From: Chitinophagaceae bacterium
GTDB taxonomy: Bacteria > Bacteroidota > Bacteroidia > Chitinophagales > Chitinophagaceae
Direction of reading: 5' to 3'
Length of the DNA stretch: 33,776 nt
NCBI GenBank assembly: GCA_025933775.1
Contig: JAICZH010000028.1
Coordinates: 1-33,776 of the forward strand
Part shown: one piece after another, positions 8,671-17,139 of the stretch
Numbering within the stretch: position 1 is the stretch's first letter
Layout of the letters: the number at the start of each line of letters is the position of its first letter
Notes under the pieces: model-generated
Told to the model about the DNA's origin: nothing
Database searches by the model: none
Seen by the model: the letters and a program-made list of their open reading frames with translations, nothing else
Translations under genes and position numbers: made by a program

Positions 8671-9885
8671 TTGTATCTAAAATTTGCATGGCGATATTTC
8701 AAAGCAAAAAAAAGCACGAATGCTATTAATATTATTTCGTGGGTAACTGCGGGCGTGATAGCTTTTTCAACGATGTGCCAGGTGCTGGTGTTGAGTGTTT
8801 TCAATGGTTTTGAAGGATTAGTTCAATCATTATATTCCAATTTTTATTCCGATTTAAAAGTTGTTCCTCAAAGAGGCAAAACCATTGTGTTAACTGCTGA
8901 ACAAATAAATGCAATCAAAAAAATGAGTGGTGTAAAAGGCGCTTCCCTCATTGCAGAAGAAAAAGCATTATTAAAAAATGGAGACCAGCAGGTAGTTGTA
9001 TTATTAAAAGGAGTTGATGAAAATTATTCAAAAGTTTCCGGCGTTTCTCAAAAAATGTTTCGCGGTGTTTTTGATGTGGGAAACATTGATAAACCCAAAC
9101 TCATTCTTGGCTCGGGCATTGAAAGCGCACTTGGCATACAAAGTGATAATAATCTTTTTCCCATAACTGTTTTTCTTCCTAAAAAAACTTCCAACACCAA
9201 TCCCTTGGCTGCATTGAGCGAAGGCAACGCGACTACATCGGGCAGCTTTGCCATTCAGCAGGAATTTGATAATAAATATGTAATTACCAATATTGGTTTT
9301 GTAAAACAACAAATGAATTATGCACCCGATGAATATAGCGCACTCGAAATTTCTTTGCTTAATCCTGGTAACACAAAAAATTTTGCTGATGACTTACAAA
9401 AAAAATTGGGAAGCAAATACAAAGTGCTCACTAAATATGAGCAAAATGAAAGTTTATACCGCTCGATGCGTTTGGAAAAATGGATAATATATGCAGTGCT
9501 TACGCTCATACTTATTATTGCGGCATTCAATATGATTGGCGCTTTAACGATGCTGGTTTTAGAAAAAAGAAAAGATATAAGTGTACTGCAATCGCTCGGT
9601 GCTGATAAAAATTTAATCAAAAAAATATTTTTAAGTGAAGGGCTGCTGCTCGCTGTAACCGGTGCCGGCACTGGGATTGTGCTTGCATTAATTATATGTT
9701 TTTTACAGGTAAAATTCAAATTAATAAAATTAGTTGGTACTTCTTTTTTAATAGATTATTTTCCTGTTAAGTTGGTAATTACTGATTTTATTTTAGTAAC
9801 ATGTACAGCGCTTATCATTGCATTTGTTGCAGCATGGTTTCCTGCAAAAAAAGCATCAGAACAATTATTTAATTTAAAAGCGTGA
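8671..9885 (+). CDS. LolC/E-type ABC transporter permease (FtsX-like)
   Basis: A 404-residue inner-membrane permease of the lipoprotein-releasing type, expected to lift mature lipoproteins out of the inner membrane toward the outer membrane. It has the standard layout: TM1 at about 20-45, a large periplasmic domain (about 50-265), then three C-terminal TMs (about 270-296, 325-346, 368-390) with the FtsX-family motif LEKRKDISVLQSLGA after TM2. The start must be TTG at 8671: a stop lies 42 bases upstream in frame and the first in-frame ATG (8770) would remove TM1. No ATPase (LolD) gene is adjacent. The family is certain; the lipoprotein substrate is inferred from the family. Confidence 0.9.
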   Translation: MYLKFAWRYFKAKKSTNAINIISWVTAGVIAFSTMCQVLVLSVFNGFEGLVQSLYSNFYSDLKVVPQRGKTIVLTAEQINAIKKMSGVKGASLIAEEKALLKNGDQQVVVLLKGVDENYSKVSGVSQKMFRGVFDVGNIDKPKLILGSGIESALGIQSDNNLFPITVFLPKKTSNTNPLAALSEGNATTSGSFAIQQEFDNKYVITNIGFVKQQMNYAPDEYSALEISLLNPGNTKNFADDLQKKLGSKYKVLTKYEQNESLYRSMRLEKWIIYAVLTLILIIAAFNMIGALTMLVLEKRKDISVLQSLGADKNLIKKIFLSEGLLLAVTGAGTGIVLALIICFLQVKFKLIKLVGTSFLIDYFPVKLVITDFILVTCTALIIAFVAAWFPAKKASEQLFNLKA

Positions 9886-9896
9886 AATGAATTTGG

Positions 9897-9959
9897 GATG
9901 TATGATGTACGATGTACGATGTTTGATGTTTTAAATACAACATCGTATATCGTAAATAC
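9897..9959. repeat. GATGTACGATGTACGATGT-type palindrome between convergent genes
   Basis: Tandem units GATGTAC/GATGTTT on the left, then TTTTAAATAC, then ACATCGTATATCGTAAATAC on the right, reverse-complementary with a few mismatches. It fills nearly all of the 83-bp gap between two convergent stop codons and may act as a two-way terminator. Confidence 0.65.
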
Positions 9960-9968
9960 CACTTTGAA

Positions 9969-10811
9969 TTAATAATCTCCCAAGGATGTTTTCGGAAGTT
10001 CATTCATTGCGTTTTCAAATTGTTCTTTATTAGGTGCAGTGCCATGCCATTCATGATTATTTTCCATAAAGGCAACACCTTTTCCCATCACCGTGTGCAT
10101 AATAATGGCAACCGGTTTGCCTTTGCCGGTAAGCGTTTTGGCTTTTTGCAAAGTGGCGATTACTTCTTCCATTATGTTTCCATCCATTTCAAGAACTTCC
10201 CAGTTAAATGCAAGAAATTTACTTTTAAGATCCGCAAGCTTCATTACATTTTCTGTAGTGCCATCAATTTGTTGATGATTTCTGTCAACCGTTGAAATTA
10301 AATTATCTACATTATGCATCGCAGCATACATAATGGCTTCCCAATTTTGGCCTTCATCCAATTCGCCATCGCCATGCAATGAATACACAATGTGATTGTC
10401 TTTATTTAATTTTTTTGCAGTGGCTGCGCCAATAGCCACACTCATTCCCTGCCCCAGCGAACCAGAGGCCACGCGGATTCCAGGCAAGTGTTCTGCAGTG
10501 GCCGGGTGCCCCTGCACTCTTGAATTTATTTTGCGATACGTGTCTAACTCCTTTAAGGGAAAATATCCCGCATGAGCCAGTGTGCTGTACCATACCGGCG
10601 ATATATGCCCGTTGGAAAGAAAAAAAATATCTTCATCTTTTCCATTCATATCAAATTCTTTTTTACGATCCATTATTTTAAAATATAGCGCTGCAAAAAA
10701 ATCTGCACAACCCAGAGAGCCGCCCGGGTGGCCACTTTGAGCATTATAAACCATACGCACAATATCTCTTCTTATTTGCGCTGCCATTTCTTTCAGGTCT
10801 TTTATTTCCAT
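9969..10811 (-). CDS. Transketolase, N-terminal (TPP-binding) subunit
   Basis: A 280-residue N-terminal half of a split transketolase, which transfers two-carbon ketol units in the pentose phosphate pathway using thiamine diphosphate. Visible motifs are GHPGG (His28), GHP (His102), the TPP/Mg site GDGELDEGQNWEA beginning at residue 147, and TVDRNHQQIDG near 175-185. Length fits the stand-alone subunit. The C-terminal half (pyrimidine-binding domain) is normally the next gene downstream, but here the next gene is convergent and unrelated, so the partner must be elsewhere. The ATG start (MEIKDLKEMAAQIRRDIVRM) matches the family. Confidence 0.93.
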   Translation of the reverse strand: MEIKDLKEMAAQIRRDIVRMVYNAQSGHPGGSLGCADFFAALYFKIMDRKKEFDMNGKDEDIFFLSNGHISPVWYSTLAHAGYFPLKELDTYRKINSRVQGHPATAEHLPGIRVASGSLGQGMSVAIGAATAKKLNKDNHIVYSLHGDGELDEGQNWEAIMYAAMHNVDNLISTVDRNHQQIDGTTENVMKLADLKSKFLAFNWEVLEMDGNIMEEVIATLQKAKTLTGKGKPVAIIMHTVMGKGVAFMENNHEWHGTAPNKEQFENAMNELPKTSLGDY

Positions 10812-11230
10812 ACTTTTTATTTATTATTTTGAATGCGAACGTACATTAAATTTCATTTGCAACAAAGTGATGTTACTGTTATCGGAAATAAGCATCCATT
10901 TTGTTTTGCATTATTAACAAATAAAAGTATGTTTATGTTTTTTATCAAAATTTATTTTTGTAAAATGCTTTGATTTACGGGAATGGTTTTTAATTTTGTA
11001 ATTCCAACTCTTAAGAATTACAGTTACAATTTTTTTTAATTTCATTCGCAATATCTTTAGAAATTCAAATGCTTACATTTTGCATTTACAATGGTTGATT
11101 ACAGCATGCCAATTTCCATTTATTTCGCTTTTTACACCGCTTCCAACTTCTTTGTGCAATAACCATTTTCAATTCTGATATTCTTTCAAAATTTTTATTG
11201 CATTTGTTATTTCGCTTAGAAAAAATTTAT
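10812..11230. other. 419-bp intergenic region
   Basis: AT-rich, no convincing ORF. It carries a plus-strand promoter-like element (10969-10998) and a small inverted repeat GTAATTC/GAATTAC (10998-11021) followed by a T-run. A TTG at 11198 extends the downstream reading frame but gives a poorer signal peptide than the ATG at 11231. The transketolase promoter should also lie here; no good match is visible. Confidence 0.5.
10969..10998 (+). promoter_or_regulatory. Bacteroidota-type promoter (TTTG-N18-TAATTTTG)
   Basis: TTTG at 10969-10972 and TAATTTTG at 10991-10998, matching the -33/-7 consensus TTTG...TAnnTTTG with 18-base spacing. It would start transcription near 11005 and give about a 225-base leader before the secreted protein's ATG. 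Confidence 0.45.
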
Positions 11231-12931
11231 ATGGAATTTTTTATAAATACTTTTTTTAAAATTTATAAATACAAACTAACGCTCATTAGTTTTTTCAGCC
11301 TATTTATTTGTTCAACAGTTCATGCGCAGGCAAGAAATTACAGTCTTATTTATTCTGAAAATATAAAAGGCGGCGCTGCTCTTTTCGGAAATACGTTATT
11401 GCAGGTAATTAATCAGGATACCATCAATACTTCAAAAATGAATGACAATGCTGCAAACGGAAACAGCATTTACGGCAATGATAATGAAAACATGAAAAAT
11501 ATAGATATTGATGGAAACACGGGAAACGGGAGCGGCACCATTAATTCGTCTTCGGCTGATTTGATTCTTCCTGCGGGAAATAATACAATTAAGTTTGCCC
11601 GCTTATATTGGGGAGGCCGAATAAGAAATTCAGATTTTGATTTAACAGATACTTCTCATCAAACCATAAAAATAAGAAAAGATACTTTGGATGTTTATAC
11701 CAATGTTATAGCATCAGGAATTGATAAAATTTTAATTGTTTCAGGATACACACAGTATCAGGCTTATGCCGATATCACCGATTTTGTAAAAAATAATGGC
11801 GCCGGAACTTATGAAGTTGGCAATGTGCCATTAACCACTGGTGCAATTGATAACGGCGGAAACAATGGCGGATGGTGCATTGTAGTGGTATATGCAAACG
11901 ATGTCCTTAATTATAACAGCATTAGAATTTATGATGGGTTTCAACAAGTTTACAATAATGGAAACCCGCAATCAACAACCGTTACATTGAGTGGGTTAAA
12001 TGTTCCATCAAATAATCTTACAACAGGTGATGCTACAATGGGTGCGCTTGTGTGGGAAGGAGACGCCAACTTAACCGGCGATTATTTAAAAATTAATGAT
12101 AGCTTATTTTCAAACGCAATTAACCCGATTGATAATCCATGGAACGGAACAATTACAAATAATGGAATACATGTGTCTTCAAAAAATCCAAATTATACCA
12201 ATCAAATGGGGTTGGATATTGACGAGTTTAATGTAGGAGCCGGATACAATATTTTACCAAATGCTAATTCAGTAAAGTTAGAATTCGGAACCACTGCCGA
12301 TAAATATTTTCCCGGGCTTTTTACCTTCACTATTAAAATGAAAGAGCCTGAAAACGGGCCGCTACCAGTAACATTGGTTTCGTTTAATGCTTCATTATGG
12401 CCAGATAAAAAAGTAAAAATTGATTGGAGCACTTCAATGGAAATTAATTGCAATAAATATATAATTGAAAGAAGCTTTGATGGAAATTTATTTTCAGAAG
12501 TTGCTGCTATGCCCGGAAATGGCACTACATCTGTATTTCACAATTATTCAATCATTGATGATGTTTCTGCAGCCATATCAGCGGTTGTTTATTACAGAAT
12601 AAAGCAAATAGATATGGATGGAAAAAGTTTTTACTCAAAAATAATTTCTGTAAAACTTAAAAATGATAATGAGCAAATAAATATTTCACCAAATCCTTTT
12701 ACCAATTATTTACATATAAATATAAATTGGAACAAAAATGAAATGAGTTGGGTAAAAGTTTTTAATGCACAAGGCGCAGAAGTGCTCTCTAAAAATATTA
12801 AAATGAATACAGGAATTAATTATATTCCACTTGATGATGTATCAAAACTTTCTTCAGGAAATTATTTTATACAAATTATTTCTGCTTCGCAAAAAGTTGT
12901 TCAAAAAATAGTAAAAACCGACAACCGATGA
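11231..12931 (+). CDS. Type IX-secreted surface protein with C-terminal sorting domain
   Basis: About 566 residues from the ATG at 11231, chosen because it puts a clean signal peptide (FFSLFICSTVHAQ) at the N-terminus; a TTG at 11198 is also in frame. Residues about 34-375 form a beta-rich domain with FARLYWGGRI, YADITDFV, GGWCIVVVYAND and IRIYDGFQQ, a pattern seen in adhesin-like surface proteins; I cannot name its function. LPVTLVSFNA near 378 opens the linker domain common in Bacteroidota exoproteins, with IERSFDGN typical of it. The last 80 residues are a type A sorting domain: ISPNPF near 487, then VKVFNAQG and LSSGNYFIQI. The final TDNR and stop codon come from a palindromic repeat. No partner genes are adjacent. 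Confidence 0.88.
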   Translation: MEFFINTFFKIYKYKLTLISFFSLFICSTVHAQARNYSLIYSENIKGGAALFGNTLLQVINQDTINTSKMNDNAANGNSIYGNDNENMKNIDIDGNTGNGSGTINSSSADLILPAGNNTIKFARLYWGGRIRNSDFDLTDTSHQTIKIRKDTLDVYTNVIASGIDKILIVSGYTQYQAYADITDFVKNNGAGTYEVGNVPLTTGAIDNGGNNGGWCIVVVYANDVLNYNSIRIYDGFQQVYNNGNPQSTTVTLSGLNVPSNNLTTGDATMGALVWEGDANLTGDYLKINDSLFSNAINPIDNPWNGTITNNGIHVSSKNPNYTNQMGLDIDEFNVGAGYNILPNANSVKLEFGTTADKYFPGLFTFTIKMKEPENGPLPVTLVSFNASLWPDKKVKIDWSTSMEINCNKYIIERSFDGNLFSEVAAMPGNGTTSVFHNYSIIDDVSAAISAVVYYRIKQIDMDGKSFYSKIISVKLKNDNEQINISPNPFTNYLHININWNKNEMSWVKVFNAQGAEVLSKNIKMNTGINYIPLDDVSKLSSGNYFIQIISASQKVVQKIVKTDNR

Positions 12932-12975
12932 CTGACGACCGACAACGGTTGTCTGTTGTCGGTTGTCCGTGGTCG
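12917..12975. repeat. GACAACCGACAAC-type palindrome overlapping a stop codon
   Basis: Left arm with CGACAACCGATGACTGACGA and right arm with GTTGTCTGTTGTCGGTTGTC, largely reverse-complementary and built from a GACAAC/GTTGTC unit. It contains the stop codon of the secreted protein (12929-12931) and ends 3 bases before the regulator's stop codon on the other strand. Confidence 0.7.
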
Positions 12976-12978
12976 TTT

Positions 12979-13266
12979 TCACAAACTCATATAACTCTTC
13001 AACGCTTTTACATAATTTTCAAATGCTGCTATTCCTGCATCATTAATTTTACAAATGGTTTGCGGATAATTATTATTGAATTGTTTTATAATATCAATAT
13101 AGCCGGCATCTTTCAGTTTATTAATTTGCACACTTAAGTTGCCGGCTGTTGCATTTGTTTTTTCTTTTAAAAAAGTAAACTCTGCTTCCTTCACGCTTAT
13201 GAGAAGCGACATCACTGCAAGCCGCAGTTGCGAGTGCAATATTGGATCGAGTTCTTTAAAATCCAT
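12979..13266 (-). CDS. Winged-helix transcriptional regulator (HTH_34-like)
   Basis: A 95-residue one-domain DNA-binding protein. The start LDPILHSQLRLAVMSLLI, followed by EAEFTFLKEKTNATAGNLS as the recognition-helix region and LKDAGYIDI as the wing, matches the MarR/ArsR-like winged-helix family PF13601. There are no metal-binding cysteines and no ligand domain. It is the last gene of an apparent operon behind a membrane protein (54-base gap). In this family such regulators often accompany a membrane protein of unknown role, which fits. It may control its own operon, but no operator could be recognised. Confidence 0.88.
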   Translation of the reverse strand: MDFKELDPILHSQLRLAVMSLLISVKEAEFTFLKEKTNATAGNLSVQINKLKDAGYIDIIKQFNNNYPQTICKINDAGIAAFENYVKALKSYMSL

Positions 13267-13320
13267 TTTTTATTTTTTCAGCTTAAATTAAAAACATGCA
13301 ATTCAATTTTACTCTTTGTT

Positions 13321-13911
13321 TTAATTTTCATTTTTAAATCTTTGTTTTAAAAGATAACCGGGAATAATCCATGCTGCAATTACTGCACAGCCGAGAAGCA
13401 ACACCTGAAACTCAACATTAATAAAAGGAGAAACGACTGCAAGCGCCCAACAACAAATACCTCCGATAACCAATGGCTTAAATTTTATAATGATGCCTGA
13501 TAAAAAAGTGGGCATGCCGTAAAGCATCAATAGCAAAGGATCAATAAGCTGGTACTGCTTGAAAATATTGCAAATAAAAATTACCAACACCAGGCAAATA
13601 GTAAATGTAATCCATACAAATGCATTTATTTCGCCCGTGTAGGTTTTAGTTGTTCTTACTTTTTTTTGTTTTCGTATATAAAAAATTTGAAAAATAAGAA
13701 TCACATAAAGCAGCAGCCATACAAAATGTATTGGTTCGTATTTAAAAAAATAAATACCGCTAAAATCAATGATACAACAAAATAAAATAACCCAACCCCA
13801 AATTAAATACAACAATCCGCGCTCACTAAAATTATTTTTCGCTTTATTGATCATTGAAGTGATGAGCTGTAAACTTTCCGTTTCAGTCATAAATTTTTCT
13901 TCTGCTTCCAT
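13321..13911 (-). CDS. Integral membrane protein of unknown function
   Basis: 196 residues with about five or six hydrophobic segments: about 33-55, 60-80, 92-112, 122-142 and a long pair between about 145 and 187, ending in a basic tail (KQRFKNEN). The N-terminal 30 residues are soluble and acidic/helical; a second ATG at residue 8 (MTETESLQLI) is a plausible alternative start. It starts 6 bases after the upstream gene's stop, so the two are almost certainly co-transcribed, and it precedes the winged-helix regulator. I do not recognise a family; a sensor or accessory role is only a guess from position. Confidence 0.8.
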   Translation of the reverse strand: MEAEEKFMTETESLQLITSMINKAKNNFSERGLLYLIWGWVILFCCIIDFSGIYFFKYEPIHFVWLLLYVILIFQIFYIRKQKKVRTTKTYTGEINAFVWITFTICLVLVIFICNIFKQYQLIDPLLLMLYGMPTFLSGIIIKFKPLVIGGICCWALAVVSPFINVEFQVLLLGCAVIAAWIIPGYLLKQRFKNEN

Positions 13912-13917
13912 AAAAAA

Positions 13918-14559
13918 TTATTTGTATTGAGAAAGAAAATATTGAATAGCGCTTTTCCCCCAGTTTGGTGAAAGTTCTGTTTCAGGTTTGAAATTATCAT
14001 CCAGCTTTTTTGCTTTATCGAAATATTCTTTGGCTGCATCTTTTCCGCCACCATACGCTTCGGGCGTATAGAATTTATTTTCGGCTTCTAATAAAACCGG
14101 GCGTGGATTAGTAGAGTCGAGCGCTTCTGATTTTTGAATAAAGCCTGCAGATTCAGGGCCGTAATCCATGTATCTGTTTTGCGGATCTACCATCATGTGA
14201 GAGGTAGCGATCATGCTTTTTATTACATCTGTTTCTGAATTTTCTTTTCCTAAAATAGTTTCTGCTTTATCAATTAATTGTTTTGCTTTATCGGCAATGG
14301 CATCTTTTTTTGAATTATCTTTTTCGTTGTAAGCCTGTACCACTGTGCAATACGCCGCATAGTAATAAGGAAGCCATTGTGTTTTTTCAGCATCGCCGAT
14401 GCGTTCAAAATTATTGGCGAGTTCGGCGCCGTTACCTTTTGCCATCATTGAATCGAGCTGACTAATATTTGCTTTCATGGCGCTTGCATATTTATCGCTT
14501 TGCGCAAAAGCAATTGTTGCAAAAAAAATAATTGCTGTAAATAATAATAGTTTTTTCAT
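13918..14559 (-). CDS. Secreted helical (TPR-like) protein of unknown function
   Basis: 213 residues with a clear signal peptide (LLLFTAIIFFATIAFAQ, cleavage near 19). The mature part is helical and rich in Lys, Asp and Ala. It includes PYYYAAYCTVVQAYNEKD and a repeat-like GKDAAKEYFDKAKKLDD, suggesting degenerate tetratricopeptide helices without a canonical array. It sits directly after the TonB-dependent receptor (88-base gap) and 6 bases before the membrane protein. A periplasmic partner of the receptor is a reasonable inference; there is no direct evidence of function. Confidence 0.82.
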   Translation of the reverse strand: MKKLLLFTAIIFFATIAFAQSDKYASAMKANISQLDSMMAKGNGAELANNFERIGDAEKTQWLPYYYAAYCTVVQAYNEKDNSKKDAIADKAKQLIDKAETILGKENSETDVIKSMIATSHMMVDPQNRYMDYGPESAGFIQKSEALDSTNPRPVLLEAENKFYTPEAYGGGKDAAKEYFDKAKKLDDNFKPETELSPNWGKSAIQYFLSQYK

Positions 14560-14625
14560 TTTAATTTGTTTTTAGCTTTTATAATTGTTGTTTTTAGTTT
14601 TAAATTTTTATTTAATACTTTTTAT

Positions 14626-14646
14626 TCCCCTTCTGGGTTGGGGGCT
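14626..14646. repeat. Remnant of a CCCCTTCT...GGGGG palindrome
   Basis: CCCCTTCTGGGTTGGGGG-type sequence beside the receptor's stop codon (14648-14650). The arms pair only partly. It looks like a decayed member of the CCTCTCC repeat class seen at 4879 and 24291. Confidence 0.4.
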
Positions 14647-14647
14647 G

Positions 14648-16906
14648 CTATAAATGATTATTGATTTCATCTTGTGAACGGTCAATACCAAAACTTATAA
14701 AGCAACCGAGATACAAAAATCTTTTTGATGGTGGCGTTACTGCTACTTTATTTTGCCCATTGGCTGAATAATTATAAGTGTAAATTTTATTTGCACCCAA
14801 AACATTGGTAAGCGATAACACAAAAACGGTAAAATGTTTTGCCTTTGGTTTTCCAATGTCTGGTAAATAATTTATGCTTAAACTTAAATCATTATAATCT
14901 TTGGTGTGCCCTTCGTCATAAATTTTATATTTACTGGTTGTGCTGTCGTAATTAATGTTATAATAAGGCCTGCCGCTTGCAAACGTGTAAGAAGCATTGA
15001 ACTGTGTTTTTATATTTGTTACAAATTTTTTTACCACAAGCGATGCTGTATGTTTTGTAGCGAATGATGGTTCAATTGCATAAGGATAATTTAAAAAATC
15101 GCGTTTGGTATCTAAGTAAGAATAGGAGATCCAGTAATCAACATTTTTAATTGTTTTTTTATCTCGCCAAAAAAATTCAATTCCTTTTGCATCGCCAAAA
15201 CCATTATTATTAATTGCCATAAATGTTCCATTGTTATTAAGCCCTGTTTTAAATAAGTCTTTATATTTTTTATAAAAAATTTCCGTGCGAAAAGTTCTTT
15301 CATTTGAAATCTTTTGGTATTGGGCAATGTAATGAGTTGCCTGTTCAAAATGCAATTGATTAATTGTTGGCAAATATTTTCTTTCAGGATTTTCATAAAA
15401 AATGCCATAAGCCAAAGAGAACTGGCTGTTATCACGAAACTTATAAGCGAGTGAAACTCTCGGCGCCATATTCCATTGATCCAACAATTGAGAATGCTCA
15501 GTTCTTAGACCAATTTTTGCAGCAATGTCGTTAGTAACATACACATCGGTTTCTGCAAAGCCTGCAAATAAATTTTCTTTCACAGTTTGCGGATATATAT
15601 TTCCATTGTATTGGGTATAAGTTGTTTTTTCATTGCTATAATTATATTCGCTTCCAAATCTTATGGCGCTCAGATTGAACAATTTTTTTTCGAACACAAC
15701 TTTTGCATTTGCATATTGTCCATTGTTTACCAAATTAAAATTTTTATTGGCATACAAAGGCTCATCCATAATTTCCTGTTTTTTATTTTCGCCATCCTGA
15801 AGCTCATTGGTAATATTATCGCGACTGGTGCTGTAAGATATGCCAGTGTTCAGTTTCCAGCCATCCCCGATTTTTTCTCTCCACGATAAATTGTGATACA
15901 TGTACAAATTTTTTAAGCCGAACGCATCTTTTAAATTCAATGAATCTACATCCTGGTTTCTGAAACCAACATTGGTGCTGGTGAATGAACCAAAATATTT
16001 CAGCATGCCTGTTGCAGAAGTTTTAATTCTGAAATTAGCATCGCCTTCGTGCAATACCGGCACTTTAAAATAATCTTGTTTTTGTTTTATAAAATTAAAA
16101 ACAAGAGCAAGATTTGTATAAGCATACGTAATCCCCCATGATGATTTTTTATTTCTCGAAAGTTTTTGAATTCCTGCATTCGCTGCGAGATATGAAATTC
16201 CAAAATCAGCAGAAGTTCTCTCGGGCAAGTCAATAGATTCTAACAAAAGAACCGATGATAAAGCCTGTCCGTACAACGCTGAGTAACCACCCGAACTGAA
16301 AATAGTTCCTTTAAATAAAAACGGATTGAATCTTCCTCTTGTAGCCAAATCGGGTTCGCTGCTATAAAAAAATTTGTTTACTAAAGTGCCATCAATAAAA
16401 ATTTTTGTTTCATCTGCGGTTCCTCCTCTTACAAACAAACCTTCGCTTTCGCCAACTTGTTGCGTGCCGGGCAAAGTTTTTAAAGCACCGGTAATATCGG
16501 CATTGGCGCTGGCGGTTGTTACAATGTCAATTGGGTTTAATGCGCTCGCTCTTTTTTGATCGCTTGCTTCAAAAGTTCCGGCGCTGATAACTACTGCTTT
16601 TAATTCTGTAATTTCTTCTTTAAGAGAAATATTTATTTTTAATGAAGTGCCGTTAAGGTTTATATTTTGGTCAAATGATTTATATCCTGTTGCACTTGCT
16701 TGCAAAACAAGCGTTCCTTTTTCAGAAGTGATAAATGAATAATTCCCCAAAGAATCGGAAGTGCCGCCTTCATAGGAATCTTTAATGCTGATGCTTATTC
16801 CTTGCAACGCTTTATTATGATTGTCGGTTACCTTTCCTGAAATTTTTGTTTGTGCGTTTGCTTTTATATTTATTAATAAAAAAACAAAACCAATATACCT
16901 AATCAT
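14648..16906 (-). CDS. TonB-dependent receptor with CarboxypepD_reg-like domain
   Basis: A 752-residue outer-membrane receptor. The signal peptide ends in IKANAQ (about residue 19). A CarboxypepD_reg-like domain (about 20-105) starts ISGKVTDNHNKALQGISISI. The plug (about 115-240) carries ALKTLPGTQQVGESEGLFVR and GGTADETKIFIDGT. The rest is a 22-strand-type barrel ending near YLGCFISFGIDRS; the final aromatic is followed by a longer tail than usual, ending NNHL. There is no SusD partner, so it belongs to the non-SusCD type that takes up siderophores, cofactors or peptides; substrate unknown. It is the first gene of an apparent operon and has a near-consensus promoter at 16925-16956. It needs a TonB, and one is encoded at 24339-25136. 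Confidence 0.94.
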   Translation of the reverse strand: MIRYIGFVFLLINIKANAQTKISGKVTDNHNKALQGISISIKDSYEGGTSDSLGNYSFITSEKGTLVLQASATGYKSFDQNINLNGTSLKINISLKEEITELKAVVISAGTFEASDQKRASALNPIDIVTTASANADITGALKTLPGTQQVGESEGLFVRGGTADETKIFIDGTLVNKFFYSSEPDLATRGRFNPFLFKGTIFSSGGYSALYGQALSSVLLLESIDLPERTSADFGISYLAANAGIQKLSRNKKSSWGITYAYTNLALVFNFIKQKQDYFKVPVLHEGDANFRIKTSATGMLKYFGSFTSTNVGFRNQDVDSLNLKDAFGLKNLYMYHNLSWREKIGDGWKLNTGISYSTSRDNITNELQDGENKKQEIMDEPLYANKNFNLVNNGQYANAKVVFEKKLFNLSAIRFGSEYNYSNEKTTYTQYNGNIYPQTVKENLFAGFAETDVYVTNDIAAKIGLRTEHSQLLDQWNMAPRVSLAYKFRDNSQFSLAYGIFYENPERKYLPTINQLHFEQATHYIAQYQKISNERTFRTEIFYKKYKDLFKTGLNNNGTFMAINNNGFGDAKGIEFFWRDKKTIKNVDYWISYSYLDTKRDFLNYPYAIEPSFATKHTASLVVKKFVTNIKTQFNASYTFASGRPYYNINYDSTTSKYKIYDEGHTKDYNDLSLSINYLPDIGKPKAKHFTVFVLSLTNVLGANKIYTYNYSANGQNKVAVTPPSKRFLYLGCFISFGIDRSQDEINNHL

Positions 16907-16924
16907 TGTTTTGTAAATTTATCA

Positions 16925-16956
16925 CAAACATAAAGTAGTTTATATTATAAACCAAA
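16925..16956 (-). promoter_or_regulatory. Bacteroidota-type promoter of the TonB-dependent receptor operon
   Basis: Read on the minus strand: TTTG (16956-16953), 20 bases, then TATGTTTG (16932-16925), an exact match to TAnnTTTG. The predicted start near 16919 leaves a leader of only about a dozen bases. Confidence 0.7.
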
Positions 16957-17102
16957 TATTTTTTATAAAATTTTTTTATTAATAAAAACGTTCGGCATTT
17001 TTATTCTTATAAATGGATGATTATCAGGTTATAGAAAATAAATCTATAACTTGCTCAAAAGAAAATATACACCGAAAATTTATTCACATACCCGAAAATT
17101 AA

Positions 17103-17133
17103 TTTGTTTATGTGGTGGCAATTTGTAATTTAG
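17103..17133 (+). promoter_or_regulatory. Bacteroidota-type promoter of a putative small RNA
   Basis: TTTG at 17103-17106, exactly 19 bases, then TAATTTAG at 17126-17133 (7 of 8 matches to TAnnTTTG). It points toward the terminator at 17162-17196 with no gene between. Confidence 0.5.
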
Positions 17134-17139
17134 CAATAG

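Noticed and set aside
9318-9719. 133-codon minus-strand ORF opposite the LolC/E-type gene
   Set aside because: Shadow of the permease C-terminal half; serine/isoleucine-rich without domain motifs.
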